This document shows, piece after piece, positions 17,699 to 28,300 of a DNA stretch of 64,000 bases. Position 1 is the stretch's first letter. Each line of letters begins with the position of its first letter. This DNA is from G963662605 sp963667005 (lineage in GTDB: Bacteria; Bacteroidota; Ignavibacteria; Ignavibacteriales; Ignavibacteriaceae). The notes beneath the pieces were generated by a model. The model saw nothing but the letters and a program-made list of their open reading frames with translations. It was not told the origin of the DNA and did not search any database. Both the position numbers and the translations under genes were made by a program. The stretch covers positions 3,658,001 to 3,722,000 of the forward strand of contig OY762937.1 in NCBI GenBank assembly GCA_963667005.1, given 5' to 3'.

Positions 17699-17729
17699 CA
17701 AATATATTAAGGGGTATATAAGAGGGCAA
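17699..17729 (-). promoter_or_regulatory. Promoter of the envelope operon
   Basis: On the minus strand TTG (17727-17729) and TATATTTG (17699-17706) are 20 bases apart, matching the Bacteroidetes-type TTG/TAnnTTTG promoter. Confidence 0.6.
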
Positions 17730-17747
17730 TACAACTTTTGTTGTATT
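17728..17747. promoter_or_regulatory. Perfect palindromic operator candidate
   Basis: AATACAAC-TTTT-GTTGTATT is a perfect 8-bp inverted repeat that abuts the -33 element of the envelope-operon promoter. The placement suits an activator, for example the response regulator encoded next to it. A second palindrome, TTTGATG-AG-CATCAAA, lies at 17757-17772. Confidence 0.5.
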
Positions 17748-17794
17748 TTTTCAAGATTTGATGAGCATCAAATATTTCCGTTATCAGCGGTCAA

Positions 17795-18424
17795 TCAACG
17801 CTTAAGATATTTTATAATAGCCTCTGAACGTGAGCGCACATGAAGTTTTTCATAAATATGATGGAAGTGAGTCCTTACAGTTTCAACACTTATGGAAAGC
17901 GCTTCAGCTATTTCTTTATACATATAGCCTTTTGCGCAATACTTGAGAATTTCCTTTTCCCTGGCACTCAATTCCTCGGTTTCGTCTTTGGCTTGAGGAA
18001 GAGTTTGGAATGTACCGATCACCTTCCGGGCAATACTACCTGACATTGGCGAACCGCCAAGATAAAGCTCTCGAATCGCCTCAAGCAGCTTTTCCGGCTG
18101 TGTTGTTTTAAGTAAATAGCCATCAGCTCCGGCTTTCAATGAGTCGAATATTTTCTCTTCATCCTCAAAAACGGTAAGCATCATTATTTGTAAAGTAGGG
18201 TTCCATTCCTTGAGCCTGCGGATGCATTCGATTCCGTCCATTTTCGGCATCTTAATATCCATCAGCACTACATCAATATGCCGCTTCGGGATTTCACGAA
18301 ATGCTTCTTCTCCATTCTTATAGCATCCCGCACAAACGAAATCCTCTGAAGCATTAATAAATTCCGCCACGCCATTTCTGATTTCGGCTTCATCTTCCAC
18401 AATAGCAACCAATATTTTGCCCAT
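17795..18424 (-). CDS. LuxR/NarL-family response regulator
   Basis: A 209-residue response regulator with acidic residues E10/D11, phospho-acceptor D56 in VVLMDIKMP and a LuxR-type helix-turn-helix ('LSAREKEILKYCAKGYMYKE') near 145-205. I start it at the ATG at 18424, with AAGGAA upstream, rather than 18466, which would overlap the kinase. Only 7 bases separate it from the propeller kinase, its obvious partner. The palindromes just downstream (17,728-17,773), in front of the envelope operon, are plausible targets. Confidence 0.93.
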   Translation of the reverse strand: MGKILVAIVEDEAEIRNGVAEFINASEDFVCAGCYKNGEEAFREIPKRHIDVVLMDIKMPKMDGIECIRRLKEWNPTLQIMMLTVFEDEEKIFDSLKAGADGYLLKTTQPEKLLEAIRELYLGGSPMSGSIARKVIGTFQTLPQAKDETEELSAREKEILKYCAKGYMYKEIAEALSISVETVRTHFHHIYEKLHVRSRSEAIIKYLKR

Positions 18425-18431
18425 ATGTAAT

Positions 18432-21395
18432 CTATTCCTTTTTCCCGATGAATAAAGGCACCACAAAAATCACTTTGGTTCCGGAGCCGGATTCTATATT
18501 AAACTCACCCCCGATTTCGGAGATGCGGCTTTTCATATTAGTCAAACCGTTCCCATTTTTATTATTTTTATCAATCCGAATTCCAATTCCGTTATCCTCA
18601 ATCTCATATTTGAGATGTTGATCATCTGCTTCCATCCGTACTCGAACATGAGTCGCGCGTGAGTGTTTTGCTACATTATGAATCGCTTCTTTTATAACAA
18701 GAAATATATTTCTTCGAATCTCCGCGCTTAATACGGCCGAAGGTATTTCTTCAGGGTATTCAATGGTGCACTCTACCGGTGTATCATGCAATGTCTTCTG
18801 TATGTATTCACGTATATATGCGACTGCATTCGGAAGTTTGTCATTTTTCGGATTCACAGCCCAGATAATTTCACTAAAGTTATCAATTGCGTCTCTCGAA
18901 AGTTCGGTGATTTTAAGAAGCGGTTCTTCAACCGCCGGGTTATGCATTGCCTGCCGCTTTGCCAGTTCGGTCAAAATTGCGATTTTGGTCAATGATGCCC
19001 CAACCTCATCATGGATATCCCTGGAAATTCGCGCACGCTCTTTTTCAAGCTGCATTTGATATTCAATAACTTGTAAACTTTTCTTCAAGCGCCGCTGATA
19101 GATGATGTGAACAGTCACTCTAATAATTCCAAAAGCAAAAAATATAATTGTAATCCGAAACCATAACGAAGTGTAAAATCGCTCAGGGATTTTTATTTGA
19201 ATTGAAGCGCCCGAATAGTTCCAAACATCATCATTGTTCGCTGCTGTAACAATAAATGTATATTGCCCCGGTGGAACATTTGTATAATTAATCTCCATCG
19301 CGGCATCAACCAACTGAGGCTTGGCATCATACCCCTTGAGAAATACCTTATAAACATTCTTTTCCGGATTCGCGAAGCTTAAGGCTGCAAAATGGAAATG
19401 TAAATTATGGCTTCCCGCTGACAGTGAAAGTTCTTTTGTCGAATTTATATCAAAGGAGGAATCATCCACCACGATTTCTTCAATCACAACCGGCGGAGGC
19501 ACATTGTTTTTGGGAATTGCTCCAGGATTTATTATTGCGACTCCATCTGCTGTAGAAAACATTAGCCGCCCGTCCCTTGTTTTCCAGCCAGATGGCTGGG
19601 TACTGCCATTTCCCTCAATACTCTTTAGACCATCATTCAGATCGTACAACTTATATTTTAACGCAGTAATCTTGTGTTTATCAAAAAGAGAGAACTGTTC
19701 TTTCGGAATACGGTAAATGCCTTTATTGCAACTGAACCAAAGATTTTCAGAATCATCCTCAAGAATTGTGTGAAATACATTATTGTATAATCCACTTTTT
19801 ACCGTGTAATTATACATCCTTCCGTTTTCAAACTTATTCAAGCCATTATCTGTGCCCACCCAAATTACATTGTTTTTATCAATATATATTACTCGTACCC
19901 AGTCATCAGTCAGGCCACCATAGTGCCTAAAAGAGCGGACAACTCTATTCCCATCCAGTTCCTGCAAGCCTCCTCGTGAACCAACCCAGATATGTCCGTT
20001 TTTATCTTCAGCAATTGCACTCACATAGGTATGTGCGATTCCCTCTTTTAATCCAAAATGAGTGTATCGCCCTTTTTCAAATCTATGTAAGCCGTCATAT
20101 GCACTGCCGACCCACAAAACACCGCGTGAGTCTTCATAAATTGTATGAAGATCTCGGAGCCCTTTAACATGCCCTGAAATGTTAACAAATCGCCCGTTAA
20201 CGTATTCATACAAATGCTTGCTTGTAACTGCAATGTTGCCGTTCTGTAATGGATACACTGAAATAAATCCACCTCTATCCGCAGGCGAATAAAGCGGTAT
20301 ATTTTCGACATTTCCGTTTCTGATTTTACCTATTATGGATTGTAGTGAGGAAGTCCATAAATTACCGGCCTTATCTTCGCACACACTCCAAACCACGGTA
20401 CCTTTGAGCCCTTCATCTTTTGAGTATGTTGTAAATTTTGCTTCTGATAGCTTGATCAGACCTTTACCATCAGTACCTATCCAGAAGTTGCCCTCACGGT
20501 CATTCATGCAGCTGGTAATGATTCCAGTTGCCGAACCTGTCAGATTACTGTATTCGACGTTACCTTTAGCATAACGAACAAGTCCCGGATTAAGAGACCA
20601 CACTGCTCCATTACTCTCACAGTAAAACCGGTTCACAAATGAGTAGGGATAATTATATTCGATTTTTTGCGGATTGGGAAACCCCACAAGTTTATTCTTC
20701 AATGCAAAGAGCACCCCGCCATTCGGATCTTTCATAACTCCGAATACTGGTTGCCCCGGGAACATGTTTTTATATGAATAGTGTTTTACATTAGGGTAAT
20801 CAATAATATAAACCCCTTCACTTGTAGAAAGGTAAATATTTCCATCCCCGCTCAAGGTCATCCTGCAGTTCTTTCTATCTCCAAAATCGAACGGATAAGT
20901 AAATTCCACGAAGCCGTCTTTCTCATACCGCAACACTACAAGTCCGTCCGTTAACGCCCACAGAATTCCATTTTTATCTTTATATAATTGACCGCCGATA
21001 ATATAATGCTTGAATTGACCGGCTGAAAGCATCACGTTTTCAAATACTCCGGCGTTATAACGAAGGATTCCGCCGCCCATAGTTGCGATAAAGAGATTCT
21101 TTTTATTATCTTCACACAAGGCGCTGATGCGATTGGATTTGAGTTGAGGGACAGTTCTGCTGTCAAAAACCGTGAACGAAATGCCGTTAAAGCGGACTAC
21201 CCCCTCATACGTGCCAAACCACATATAACCATCACTGGTTTGAGTCATGCAGGTAACGGAATTCTGAGGCAGACCTTCACGTATCTGCCAGTTTCGATAA
21301 ATAAACTGCGTTATTTTTTTATTTGCATCAAGTGATTGCGCGTATACCTGACCAAACAGTAATATCAATACCGAGCACCAGTGTATAAAATGCAT
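18432..21395 (-). CDS. Reg_prop two-component propeller sensor kinase
   Basis: A 987-residue membrane sensor. After a signal peptide (cleaved near VYAQS), about twelve two-component-propeller blades such as 'GYMWFGTYEGVVRFNG' and 'GHIWVGSRGGLQELDG' form two periplasmic beta-propellers (about 30-640). A Y_Y_Y domain follows (about 655-735), then one transmembrane helix (about 738-757), a HisKA_3 domain with His795 in DIHDEVGASL, and a HATPase domain ('EAIHNVAKHSRA', 'EDNGIGI'). This is the hybrid-free relative of the Bacteroides carbohydrate sensors, here paired with a separate response regulator. The ligand is unknown. Confidence 0.93.
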   Translation of the reverse strand: MHFIHWCSVLILLFGQVYAQSLDANKKITQFIYRNWQIREGLPQNSVTCMTQTSDGYMWFGTYEGVVRFNGISFTVFDSRTVPQLKSNRISALCEDNKKNLFIATMGGGILRYNAGVFENVMLSAGQFKHYIIGGQLYKDKNGILWALTDGLVVLRYEKDGFVEFTYPFDFGDRKNCRMTLSGDGNIYLSTSEGVYIIDYPNVKHYSYKNMFPGQPVFGVMKDPNGGVLFALKNKLVGFPNPQKIEYNYPYSFVNRFYCESNGAVWSLNPGLVRYAKGNVEYSNLTGSATGIITSCMNDREGNFWIGTDGKGLIKLSEAKFTTYSKDEGLKGTVVWSVCEDKAGNLWTSSLQSIIGKIRNGNVENIPLYSPADRGGFISVYPLQNGNIAVTSKHLYEYVNGRFVNISGHVKGLRDLHTIYEDSRGVLWVGSAYDGLHRFEKGRYTHFGLKEGIAHTYVSAIAEDKNGHIWVGSRGGLQELDGNRVVRSFRHYGGLTDDWVRVIYIDKNNVIWVGTDNGLNKFENGRMYNYTVKSGLYNNVFHTILEDDSENLWFSCNKGIYRIPKEQFSLFDKHKITALKYKLYDLNDGLKSIEGNGSTQPSGWKTRDGRLMFSTADGVAIINPGAIPKNNVPPPVVIEEIVVDDSSFDINSTKELSLSAGSHNLHFHFAALSFANPEKNVYKVFLKGYDAKPQLVDAAMEINYTNVPPGQYTFIVTAANNDDVWNYSGASIQIKIPERFYTSLWFRITIIFFAFGIIRVTVHIIYQRRLKKSLQVIEYQMQLEKERARISRDIHDEVGASLTKIAILTELAKRQAMHNPAVEEPLLKITELSRDAIDNFSEIIWAVNPKNDKLPNAVAYIREYIQKTLHDTPVECTIEYPEEIPSAVLSAEIRRNIFLVIKEAIHNVAKHSRATHVRVRMEADDQHLKYEIEDNGIGIRIDKNNKNGNGLTNMKSRISEIGGEFNIESGSGTKVIFVVPLFIGKKE

Positions 21396-21508
21396 GTCCT
21401 AGATTTGGAAATTTTTGTATAAGCCTATATATAAGATACATTTCTTTTTATCACAGTGTAAAGTATTTTTTACTTATTAGCCAGTTTCATACACCAGCTC
21501 AAATCACA

Positions 21509-21540
21509 TTTTGTACTTCCCCGCTTTCTCGCTATTTTTG
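21509..21540 (+). promoter_or_regulatory. Promoter of the dipeptidyl peptidase gene
   Basis: TTTTG (21509-21513) and TATTTTTG (21533-21540, TAnnTTTG) are 19 bases apart, ending 35 bases before the ATG. Confidence 0.55.
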
Positions 21541-21575
21541 AGTTATTTTCATATTGCAGGTACCGGAGAATCGAA

Positions 21576-23747
21576 ATGGGACTTCTAAGAAATGTATTGG
21601 TGATTTGCCTCATAACAGCTGTTGTTTTTCCTCAAAAACGCGACATGACTCTTGAGGAAATATTCACAGGGAAAATTGCAAAAACCATGAGCTTGAACTC
21701 ACCACAATGGCGAATGGATAGCAAAGCTTTTACATTTTTAAAATATAATGCCAAAGCGACTGGTGTCGAGATTATTCAAAAAGATGCAGTCACAGGAGAA
21801 GAAATTGTTCTGGTCTCCACGGCTAATCTTAAAGTCAAAGATGAAGAAAAACCACTTTCAATAAGTTCATATAAATTTTCACCTGATGAGAATTACATTC
21901 TTTTAACCGGGACATTAGTTGCCCGCAAGATTAAAACCGGCGGAACATTCTATCTTTACAGCTTGAAAGAAAAGAAAATCACCCACGTAGTGGAATCGGA
22001 AGAAGAACAATCCAATACTGAATTTTCACCGGACGGCAAATTCATCTCATTTGTCCGCGGAAATAATTTGTACGTGTATGACATCGTTAAGGACACTACG
22101 ATTCAATTAACATTTGATGGAAGCGAAAACATCATTAACGGTGCTTTCGATTGGGCATATGAGGAAGAATTCAGCAACATACGAGCCTATGAATGGTCAC
22201 CGGATAGCCGGGCAATTGCGTTCTGGAGAATAGATCAATCCCAGGAGCCCGAATTACAAATTCAAAAATATGATTCACTTTATATGAATCAATTAAAGAT
22301 GCGTTACCCAAAGCCGGGAGGTAAAAACGGTCTTGTTAAAATCGGTGCGGTTGACATCACCTCTCTAAAGACGACATGGATGGATATTGGCAAGGAGACT
22401 GATAATTATATTCCGAGAATCAAATTCACCAAAGATGAACACATTCTCTCCATTCAACGCCTTGATCGCTTACAACACAATAATGAATTGCTACTGGCTG
22501 ATATACGCACAGGCGCATCCCGTGTAGTGTTGACAGAAACCGACTCATGCTGGGTAGATATAACTGACGACCTAACTTTTCTTCCGGACAATTCCGGTTT
22601 CCTTTGGACATCAGAACGAGACGGCTTCAATCACATTTATTTATTTTCCATGGATGGCACATTAAAGGAACAGCTGACTAACGGTAGTTGGGAGGTACAA
22701 AAAATACTAGGAGTGTCGGACAAAGCGAATAAAATTTATTTCACTGCAAATAAACGCGGGGTAATGTACTCTGATTTACTCTCGGTCAATTTCGATGGCT
22801 CTGGTCTTGAAACGATAACCACCGCTCCTGGTACCCATAATCCGACACTCTCCCCTGATTGCAGCAGTTTTATTGATGCTTATTCAAGTGCACATTATCC
22901 TACGGCGCATGCCATGAGAAAGATTTCGAATGAAAAACTATATGACATTTCTCAGTGCGACACCTCATTTTACGATAAATACTCGTTAGGAAAATTCGAA
23001 TTCCAGACCTTTACGACAAGTGATGGTGTTACTTTAAACTCATACATGATTACACCACCTGACTTTGATGTTTCAAAAAAGTATCCGGTACTTATGTACA
23101 ACTACAACGGCCCGGGTTCGCAGGAGGTTAAGGATTCGTGGAATGGAATATTTCAACTTTGGCATCAGATGCTAACCGAAAAAGGTTATATTATTTTCGT
23201 GATGGATGGACGAGGCACCGGCGGCAGAGGTAGAAATTTCAGCCGTATCGTTTATAAAGATTTAGGGAATTGGGAGGTTAATGACTTGACCGAAGGAGCT
23301 AAACATCTTGCGAGCCTTCCATATGTAGATGCTGCACGAATCGGAATCTGGGGCTGGAGTTACGGAGGTTATACCTCAGCTCTTGCTATTACTAAAGCGG
23401 CTGACTATTTCAAAGCAGCGATTGCTGTCGCCCCGGTAACCGACTGGCATTTTTATGATGCGCCGTATACTGAGCGTTACATGTCCCTTCCCTCGTTAAA
23501 TCCGGATGGGTATGTCAAAAGCAGCGTCATGTCTTATGCAGATAAATTCAAGGGGAAGCTACTGCTGGTTCATGGCACCGCTGATGATAATGTTCATTTT
23601 CAGAATACAGTTAAACTCGCCGAAAAACTGATTTCGCTCAACAAGCAGTTTCAAACAATGTTTTATCCGGAAAAAGCACATGGTTTAAGCGGTGGAAGGA
23701 TGCACCTTTTTACCATGATGACTGAATTTATATTAATGAATTTATAG
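21576..23747 (+). CDS. Dipeptidyl peptidase IV-type serine peptidase (S9B)
   Basis: A 723-residue prolyl-oligopeptidase-family enzyme that removes X-Pro or X-Ala dipeptides from peptide N-termini. It has a signal-like hydrophobic start, an N-terminal beta-propeller (DPPIV_N, about 85-440) containing the substrate-binding EE pair in 'FDWAYEEEFSNIRAY', and a C-terminal alpha/beta-hydrolase domain. The catalytic triad is Ser595 (GWSYGGY), Asp670 (GTADDNVH) and His702 (KAHGLSG). It is likely periplasmic or secreted and acts in peptide use. GGAG precedes the ATG and a typical promoter lies upstream. Confidence 0.96.
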   Translation: MGLLRNVLVICLITAVVFPQKRDMTLEEIFTGKIAKTMSLNSPQWRMDSKAFTFLKYNAKATGVEIIQKDAVTGEEIVLVSTANLKVKDEEKPLSISSYKFSPDENYILLTGTLVARKIKTGGTFYLYSLKEKKITHVVESEEEQSNTEFSPDGKFISFVRGNNLYVYDIVKDTTIQLTFDGSENIINGAFDWAYEEEFSNIRAYEWSPDSRAIAFWRIDQSQEPELQIQKYDSLYMNQLKMRYPKPGGKNGLVKIGAVDITSLKTTWMDIGKETDNYIPRIKFTKDEHILSIQRLDRLQHNNELLLADIRTGASRVVLTETDSCWVDITDDLTFLPDNSGFLWTSERDGFNHIYLFSMDGTLKEQLTNGSWEVQKILGVSDKANKIYFTANKRGVMYSDLLSVNFDGSGLETITTAPGTHNPTLSPDCSSFIDAYSSAHYPTAHAMRKISNEKLYDISQCDTSFYDKYSLGKFEFQTFTTSDGVTLNSYMITPPDFDVSKKYPVLMYNYNGPGSQEVKDSWNGIFQLWHQMLTEKGYIIFVMDGRGTGGRGRNFSRIVYKDLGNWEVNDLTEGAKHLASLPYVDAARIGIWGWSYGGYTSALAITKAADYFKAAIAVAPVTDWHFYDAPYTERYMSLPSLNPDGYVKSSVMSYADKFKGKLLLVHGTADDNVHFQNTVKLAEKLISLNKQFQTMFYPEKAHGLSGGRMHLFTMMTEFILMNL

Positions 23748-23822
23748 CTATATTTGACCTCCTGTTTTGGCAAAACAGGAGATATTTGGATTTGTTCGAT
23801 TTTGAAGTGAATTAAAAGAAAA

Positions 23823-24212
23823 ATGCGTCATACTATAAAACACGGCAACATTGCAAAACATAAGGGCCTGAAATATTTATTCTTTTTTCTTGGTGTTTTG
23901 TGCTTATTCGTTGGATTTACAGGACTAATTTTCCCCATTATTCCCGGAGCCGCATTTGTACTATTTTCCACATATTTTTTCGCCCGCAGTTCCGGACGCA
24001 TACATCGCTTGCTGATGCATAACCGGTTGTTTGGAAAGCACTTGCAGGATTTTGCCGACGGGAAAAAAGTACCATTAAAGACGAAATTGGTTGGTGCCGG
24101 AATTATGATTTTATCAATCATTGCAGCCATATATATTTACGATGTTTATAGTGCTCAGATTTTAAATAGCAGCTATGTTCAATATGTAAAAGGACTGCTT
24201 CACCGGTTGTAG
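23823..24212 (+). CDS. DUF454/YbaN-family membrane protein
   Basis: A 129-residue inner-membrane protein with three hydrophobic helices. 'GLIFPIIPGAAFVLFSTYFFARSS' followed by 'RIHRLLMHNRLFGKHLQDF' is the DUF454 (YbaN) signature. Length is normal. No function is established for the family. It is 75 bases after the peptidase gene and ends at a terminator; cotranscription with the peptidase is possible. Confidence 0.88.
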   Translation: MRHTIKHGNIAKHKGLKYLFFFLGVLCLFVGFTGLIFPIIPGAAFVLFSTYFFARSSGRIHRLLMHNRLFGKHLQDFADGKKVPLKTKLVGAGIMILSIIAAIYIYDVYSAQILNSSYVQYVKGLLHRL

Positions 24213-24236
24213 AGACTCGATATAATAATTTAAAGT

Positions 24237-24275
24237 AAAAAAGGCTGTCCCGAAAATCAGGACAGCCTTTATACT
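24237..24275. terminator. Bidirectional intrinsic terminator
   Basis: GGCTGTCC (24243-24250) pairs with GGACAGCC (24260-24267), flanked by A-rich and T-rich tracts; it lies between convergent genes. Confidence 0.85.
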
Positions 24276-24290
24276 TTTAAACGTTATCGC

Positions 24291-25280
24291 TTATTTATAT
24301 GAGTTAAGAACTTTCATATAATTAGCGCGTTCAAACTGAGCAGGATTAGCAGTCTTTATGTAGCTCATGCTTCCTCTCATCATGTCGAGAGAATCATACT
24401 CATTGACTTCCATCCAGTATTTCATCTTAGTCAAAACATCACCGATATGTCCGACACCGAACTTCAGAAGACTTGACATCATCTGTGTTACAGTAGCACC
24501 GGCCATAATCATTTTTATGACATCTTTCTCATCATAAATACCACTGGTAGCAGCGAGATCAGCTTTGATTCTTCCATACAATATTGCGACCCAGCGAAGC
24601 GGCAAACGCATTGCCATCGGCGTGCTGAGAAGAACATTAGGAACTACTTCAAGATTTTCAAGATCGATATCAGGTTGATAGAATCTGTTAAATAATACCA
24701 GACCATCAGCACCTGCTTTTTCCAATTCTTTCGCCATCCAGGCTACTGAACTGAAATACGGACCAATCTTAACGGCCACCGGAATAGTAACGGCTGAACG
24801 AACAGCTTTCACGATTTCGATATAGCTATTTTCAATTTCCTGAGCTGACTGGTTCAGTTCAGTTGCAATTTTATAAATATTGAGTTCCAAAGCATCTGCA
24901 CCTGCCTGCTGAACTTGCTTTGCGTAATCTGTCCAGCCGCCAAGTGATTTTCCGTTAATGCTCGCGATAATAGGAATATTAACGGATTCTTTTGCCTTTC
25001 TGATCAACTCAAGATATTCACTCGGACCCGCTTTAAATTCGGAAGGTTCAGGGAAATATGACATTGCCTCAGCATTACTATCAGCGTGCTGTGTAGTGTA
25101 ATGTTGAATTTCCAATGTATCGTGTTCGATCTGTTCTTCAAATATCGAATACAGAACTGCGGCTGCAGCACCTGCATCTTCTAACTGCTTGATCCCTTGT
25201 ACATCACGGCTCAAAGGGCCCGCAGACGGTACAATAGGATTTTTCAGTTTCAATCCCAAATAAGTCGTTTCTAAATTCAT
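24291..25280 (-). CDS. Dihydroorotate dehydrogenase-like flavoprotein
   Basis: A 329-residue FMN-type TIM-barrel protein of the DHODH superfamily. The N-terminus 'LGLKLKNPIVPSAGPLSRD' and the C-terminal phosphate-binding strands ('IMAGATVTQMMSS') are preserved. The catalytic-loop motif NxSCPN of true dihydroorotate dehydrogenases is replaced by ELNIYKIATE, so pyrimidine synthesis is unlikely. This type of gene commonly sits beside nifJ, as here, where it follows nifJ by 71 bases with a hairpin between. A redox partnership with the ferredoxin oxidoreductase is inference. Confidence 0.85.
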   Translation of the reverse strand: MNLETTYLGLKLKNPIVPSAGPLSRDVQGIKQLEDAGAAAAVLYSIFEEQIEHDTLEIQHYTTQHADSNAEAMSYFPEPSEFKAGPSEYLELIRKAKESVNIPIIASINGKSLGGWTDYAKQVQQAGADALELNIYKIATELNQSAQEIENSYIEIVKAVRSAVTIPVAVKIGPYFSSVAWMAKELEKAGADGLVLFNRFYQPDIDLENLEVVPNVLLSTPMAMRLPLRWVAILYGRIKADLAATSGIYDEKDVIKMIMAGATVTQMMSSLLKFGVGHIGDVLTKMKYWMEVNEYDSLDMMRGSMSYIKTANPAQFERANYMKVLNSYK

Positions 25281-25318
25281 ATTCTGCCTTTAATTATTTG
25301 CATGTAAAATTAAGATAA

Positions 25319-25338
25319 GGGACAGGAACTCCTGTCCC
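25319..25338 (-). promoter_or_regulatory. Intercistronic hairpin between nifJ and DHOD-like gene
   Basis: GGGACAGG-AACT-CCTGTCCC forms a strong 8-bp stem with only weakly T-rich sequence behind it. It may be an attenuator or mRNA-processing stem that lowers expression of the second gene. Confidence 0.5.
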
Positions 25339-25351
25339 CCGTAATCATTCA

Positions 25352-28300
25352 TTATTTTTCAGCAGCCATCTGCTCATACATATGGAAGCGGTCAGTTACA
25401 TCTTTCTGAGCTTCCTGAATCAGTTTTTCAGCAAGTTCAGGATGCGATTTTGTCAACATCTTGTAACGTGTTTCGAGATATGCATAATCCTTAAATGGAA
25501 TCTTCAATCCTTTTGATTCCAGCTTGAGAGGATTCTTTCCTTCTTTTGCCAAATCAGGATTGTATCTGAAGAGCGGCCAGTGACCTGAATCAACTGCTGC
25601 CTTTTGATTTTTCATACCTGTTGTCATATTGATACCATGAGCGATACAGTGGCTGTATGCGATAATCAATGACGGACCGTCGTACGCTTCTGCTTCCAGA
25701 ATAGCTTTAACTGTCTGTGCGTCATTGGCACCCATAGCAATTTTGGCTACATAAACAGTACCGTATGTCATAGCCATCATACCGAGATCTTTTTTACCCA
25801 TCGGTTTACCACCGGCAGCAAATTTAGCAACGGCACCACGAGGAGTTGATTTTGAGCACTGTCCACCGGTATTTGAATAAACTTCTGTATCAAGAACAAG
25901 AACGTTTACGTTTTTACCTGATGCAAGTACATGATCCAATCCGCCGTAGCCGATATCATAAGCCCAACCGTCACCACCCATAATCCATACGGATTTTTTA
26001 ACGAGGTAATCAGCAACGCCTGATAAGATGGTTAAGTCACTCTTCTTGGCAGCGTCAGTTGTTTTATTTAATAATTCATTTATTTTCACCTTAAGAGCAT
26101 CTACTCTCTGGCGTTGTTCGTAAATACCGGTTTCATTGGACTGGTCGGCTGAGAGCATTGCATCTACAAGCTCAAATCCGATGTCATCGCGAAGTTTTGC
26201 GATAAGGTTTTTCGCCTGTAAGTTGTGCTTGTCAATCGCGAGACGATATCCAAGACCGAATTCAGCGTTATCTTCGAACAGGGAGTTAGACCAAGCCGGT
26301 CCTCTGCCCTCATTATTCTTAGTCCAAGGAGTTGTCGGTAAGTTACCGCCATAGATAGATGAACAGCCTGTCGCGTTGGCAACGATAGCACGGTCACCGA
26401 ATAACTGGCTGACTAATTTAACATACGGGGTTTCACCGCATCCTGAGCAAGCGCCGGAGAACTCAAACAACGGCTGTAAGAATTGTGAATCCTTAACAAC
26501 ACCGACATTGATTTTTGTTCTGTCGAATTCCGGAATACCGAGGAAGAAGTCCCAGTTCGCTCTTTCAGCTTCGCGAATCGGGAACTGCTCAGCCATGTTA
26601 ATAGCTTTGAGGCGTGTTTCCTGTTTGTTCTTGGCAGGACATACGTCAACGCAAAGCGCACAGCCTGTACAGTCTTCAACCGCTACCTGAATAGTATAGT
26701 TGAGGCCTTCGCCGTATTCTTTTGATTTGAATTTAACTGCTTTGAATGTTTCAGGTGCACCTTGTAAAGCTGCATCATCATAGATCTTTGCTCTGATAGA
26801 AGCATGCGGACAGACGATAACGCATTTGTTACACTGTATACATACTGAAGCATCCCATACAGGCACGTCAAGAGCGATATTTCTTTTTTCCCATGCAGCG
26901 GTTCCGGTAGGATAGGTACCGTCAATCGGCATTTTTGAAACAGGAAGAAGATCACCTTCACCGGCAATAATCTGAGCTGTAACTTTGTGTACAAATTCAG
27001 GAGCTTTATCCGAAACAGTCGGAGGCAATTCAAATGTACTTGTTACCTGCGCCGGAACTTCGATCTCAAATAAGTTTTCGAGAGTTCTGTCAACCGCGTT
27101 AAAGTTCATCTGAACAATCTTATCGCCTTTTGCACCGTATGTTTTCTTAATTGCTTTCTTAATCATTTCGATCGCTTCATCTTTCGGCAATATCTTAGAG
27201 ATTGCGAAGAAGCAGGTCTGCATGATAGAGTTGATTCTTACACCGAGGCCGACTTCTTCAGCAACTTTGTAAGCGTCAATAACATAGAATTTCATTTTTT
27301 TCTTGATGAGGTCTTCCTGTACCTTGCGTGGTAATGAAGCCCAAGCTTCTTCTTTAGAAGCCTTGGTATTCAACAAGAATGTTGCGCCTTCAGCCGCATC
27401 TTTCAACATATCCATTTTCTCAAGGAATACCTGAACGTGGCATGCGATGAAATTGGTTTGTGTGATGAGATATGATGAGTGGATAGGTTTAGGACCGAAA
27501 CGTAAGTGAGAAGTTGTGGTTGAACCTGATTTTTTTGAGTCATACACAAAGTAACCTTGTGCGTAGAAATCAGTTCCCTCACCGATGATCTTGATTGAGT
27601 TTTTATTTGCACCAACCGTACCATCAGCACCCAAGCCGTAGAATTTACAGCAAACGGTGCTCGGATCTTCTACTGAGAACGCAGCATCCCAGTCAAGACT
27701 GGTGTGCGAAACGTCATCAATGATACCGATAGTGTAATGATTTTTCGGCGCGGATTTTTTCATTTCATCGAATACAGACTTAGCCATTGACGCGGTGAAT
27801 TCTTTTGATGAAAGACCGTATCTGCCGCCGGTAATTTTCGGATAAGCAAACGGAAGAGTGCCTTCGTTATGTTTTTCAGAAATTGCGTTTACAACATCAA
27901 GATATAACGGTTCGCCGGAAGCGCCGGGTTCTTTTGTTCTGTCAAGGACAGAAATAATTTTAGTTGTAAGAGGAAGAGCTTTAACAAATGCATCAATTGC
28001 AAACGGACGGTACAAGTGGACTTTCAGTACGCCTACTTTCTCGCCTTTTGCGGTGAGATATTCAACTGTTTCCTGAACTGCTTCAGCGCCTGAACCCATA
28101 ATAACAATTACACGTTCAGCATCAGCAGCACCTTCATAATCAAACAAATGATATTGTCTGCCGGTTAATTTAGCAAATTCATCCATCTTCGCCTGAACAA
28201 TACCGGGGCATGCAGCGATAAATGGATTAACTGTTTCACGTCCCTGGAAATACACATCCGGGTTCTGAGCTGTACCGCGAAGAACAGGGGCATCCGGAGT

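Noticed and set aside
25319..25338. Full intrinsic terminator between nifJ and the DHOD-like gene
   Set aside because: The stem is strong but the following tract is not a real T-run, so I call it only a possible attenuator.
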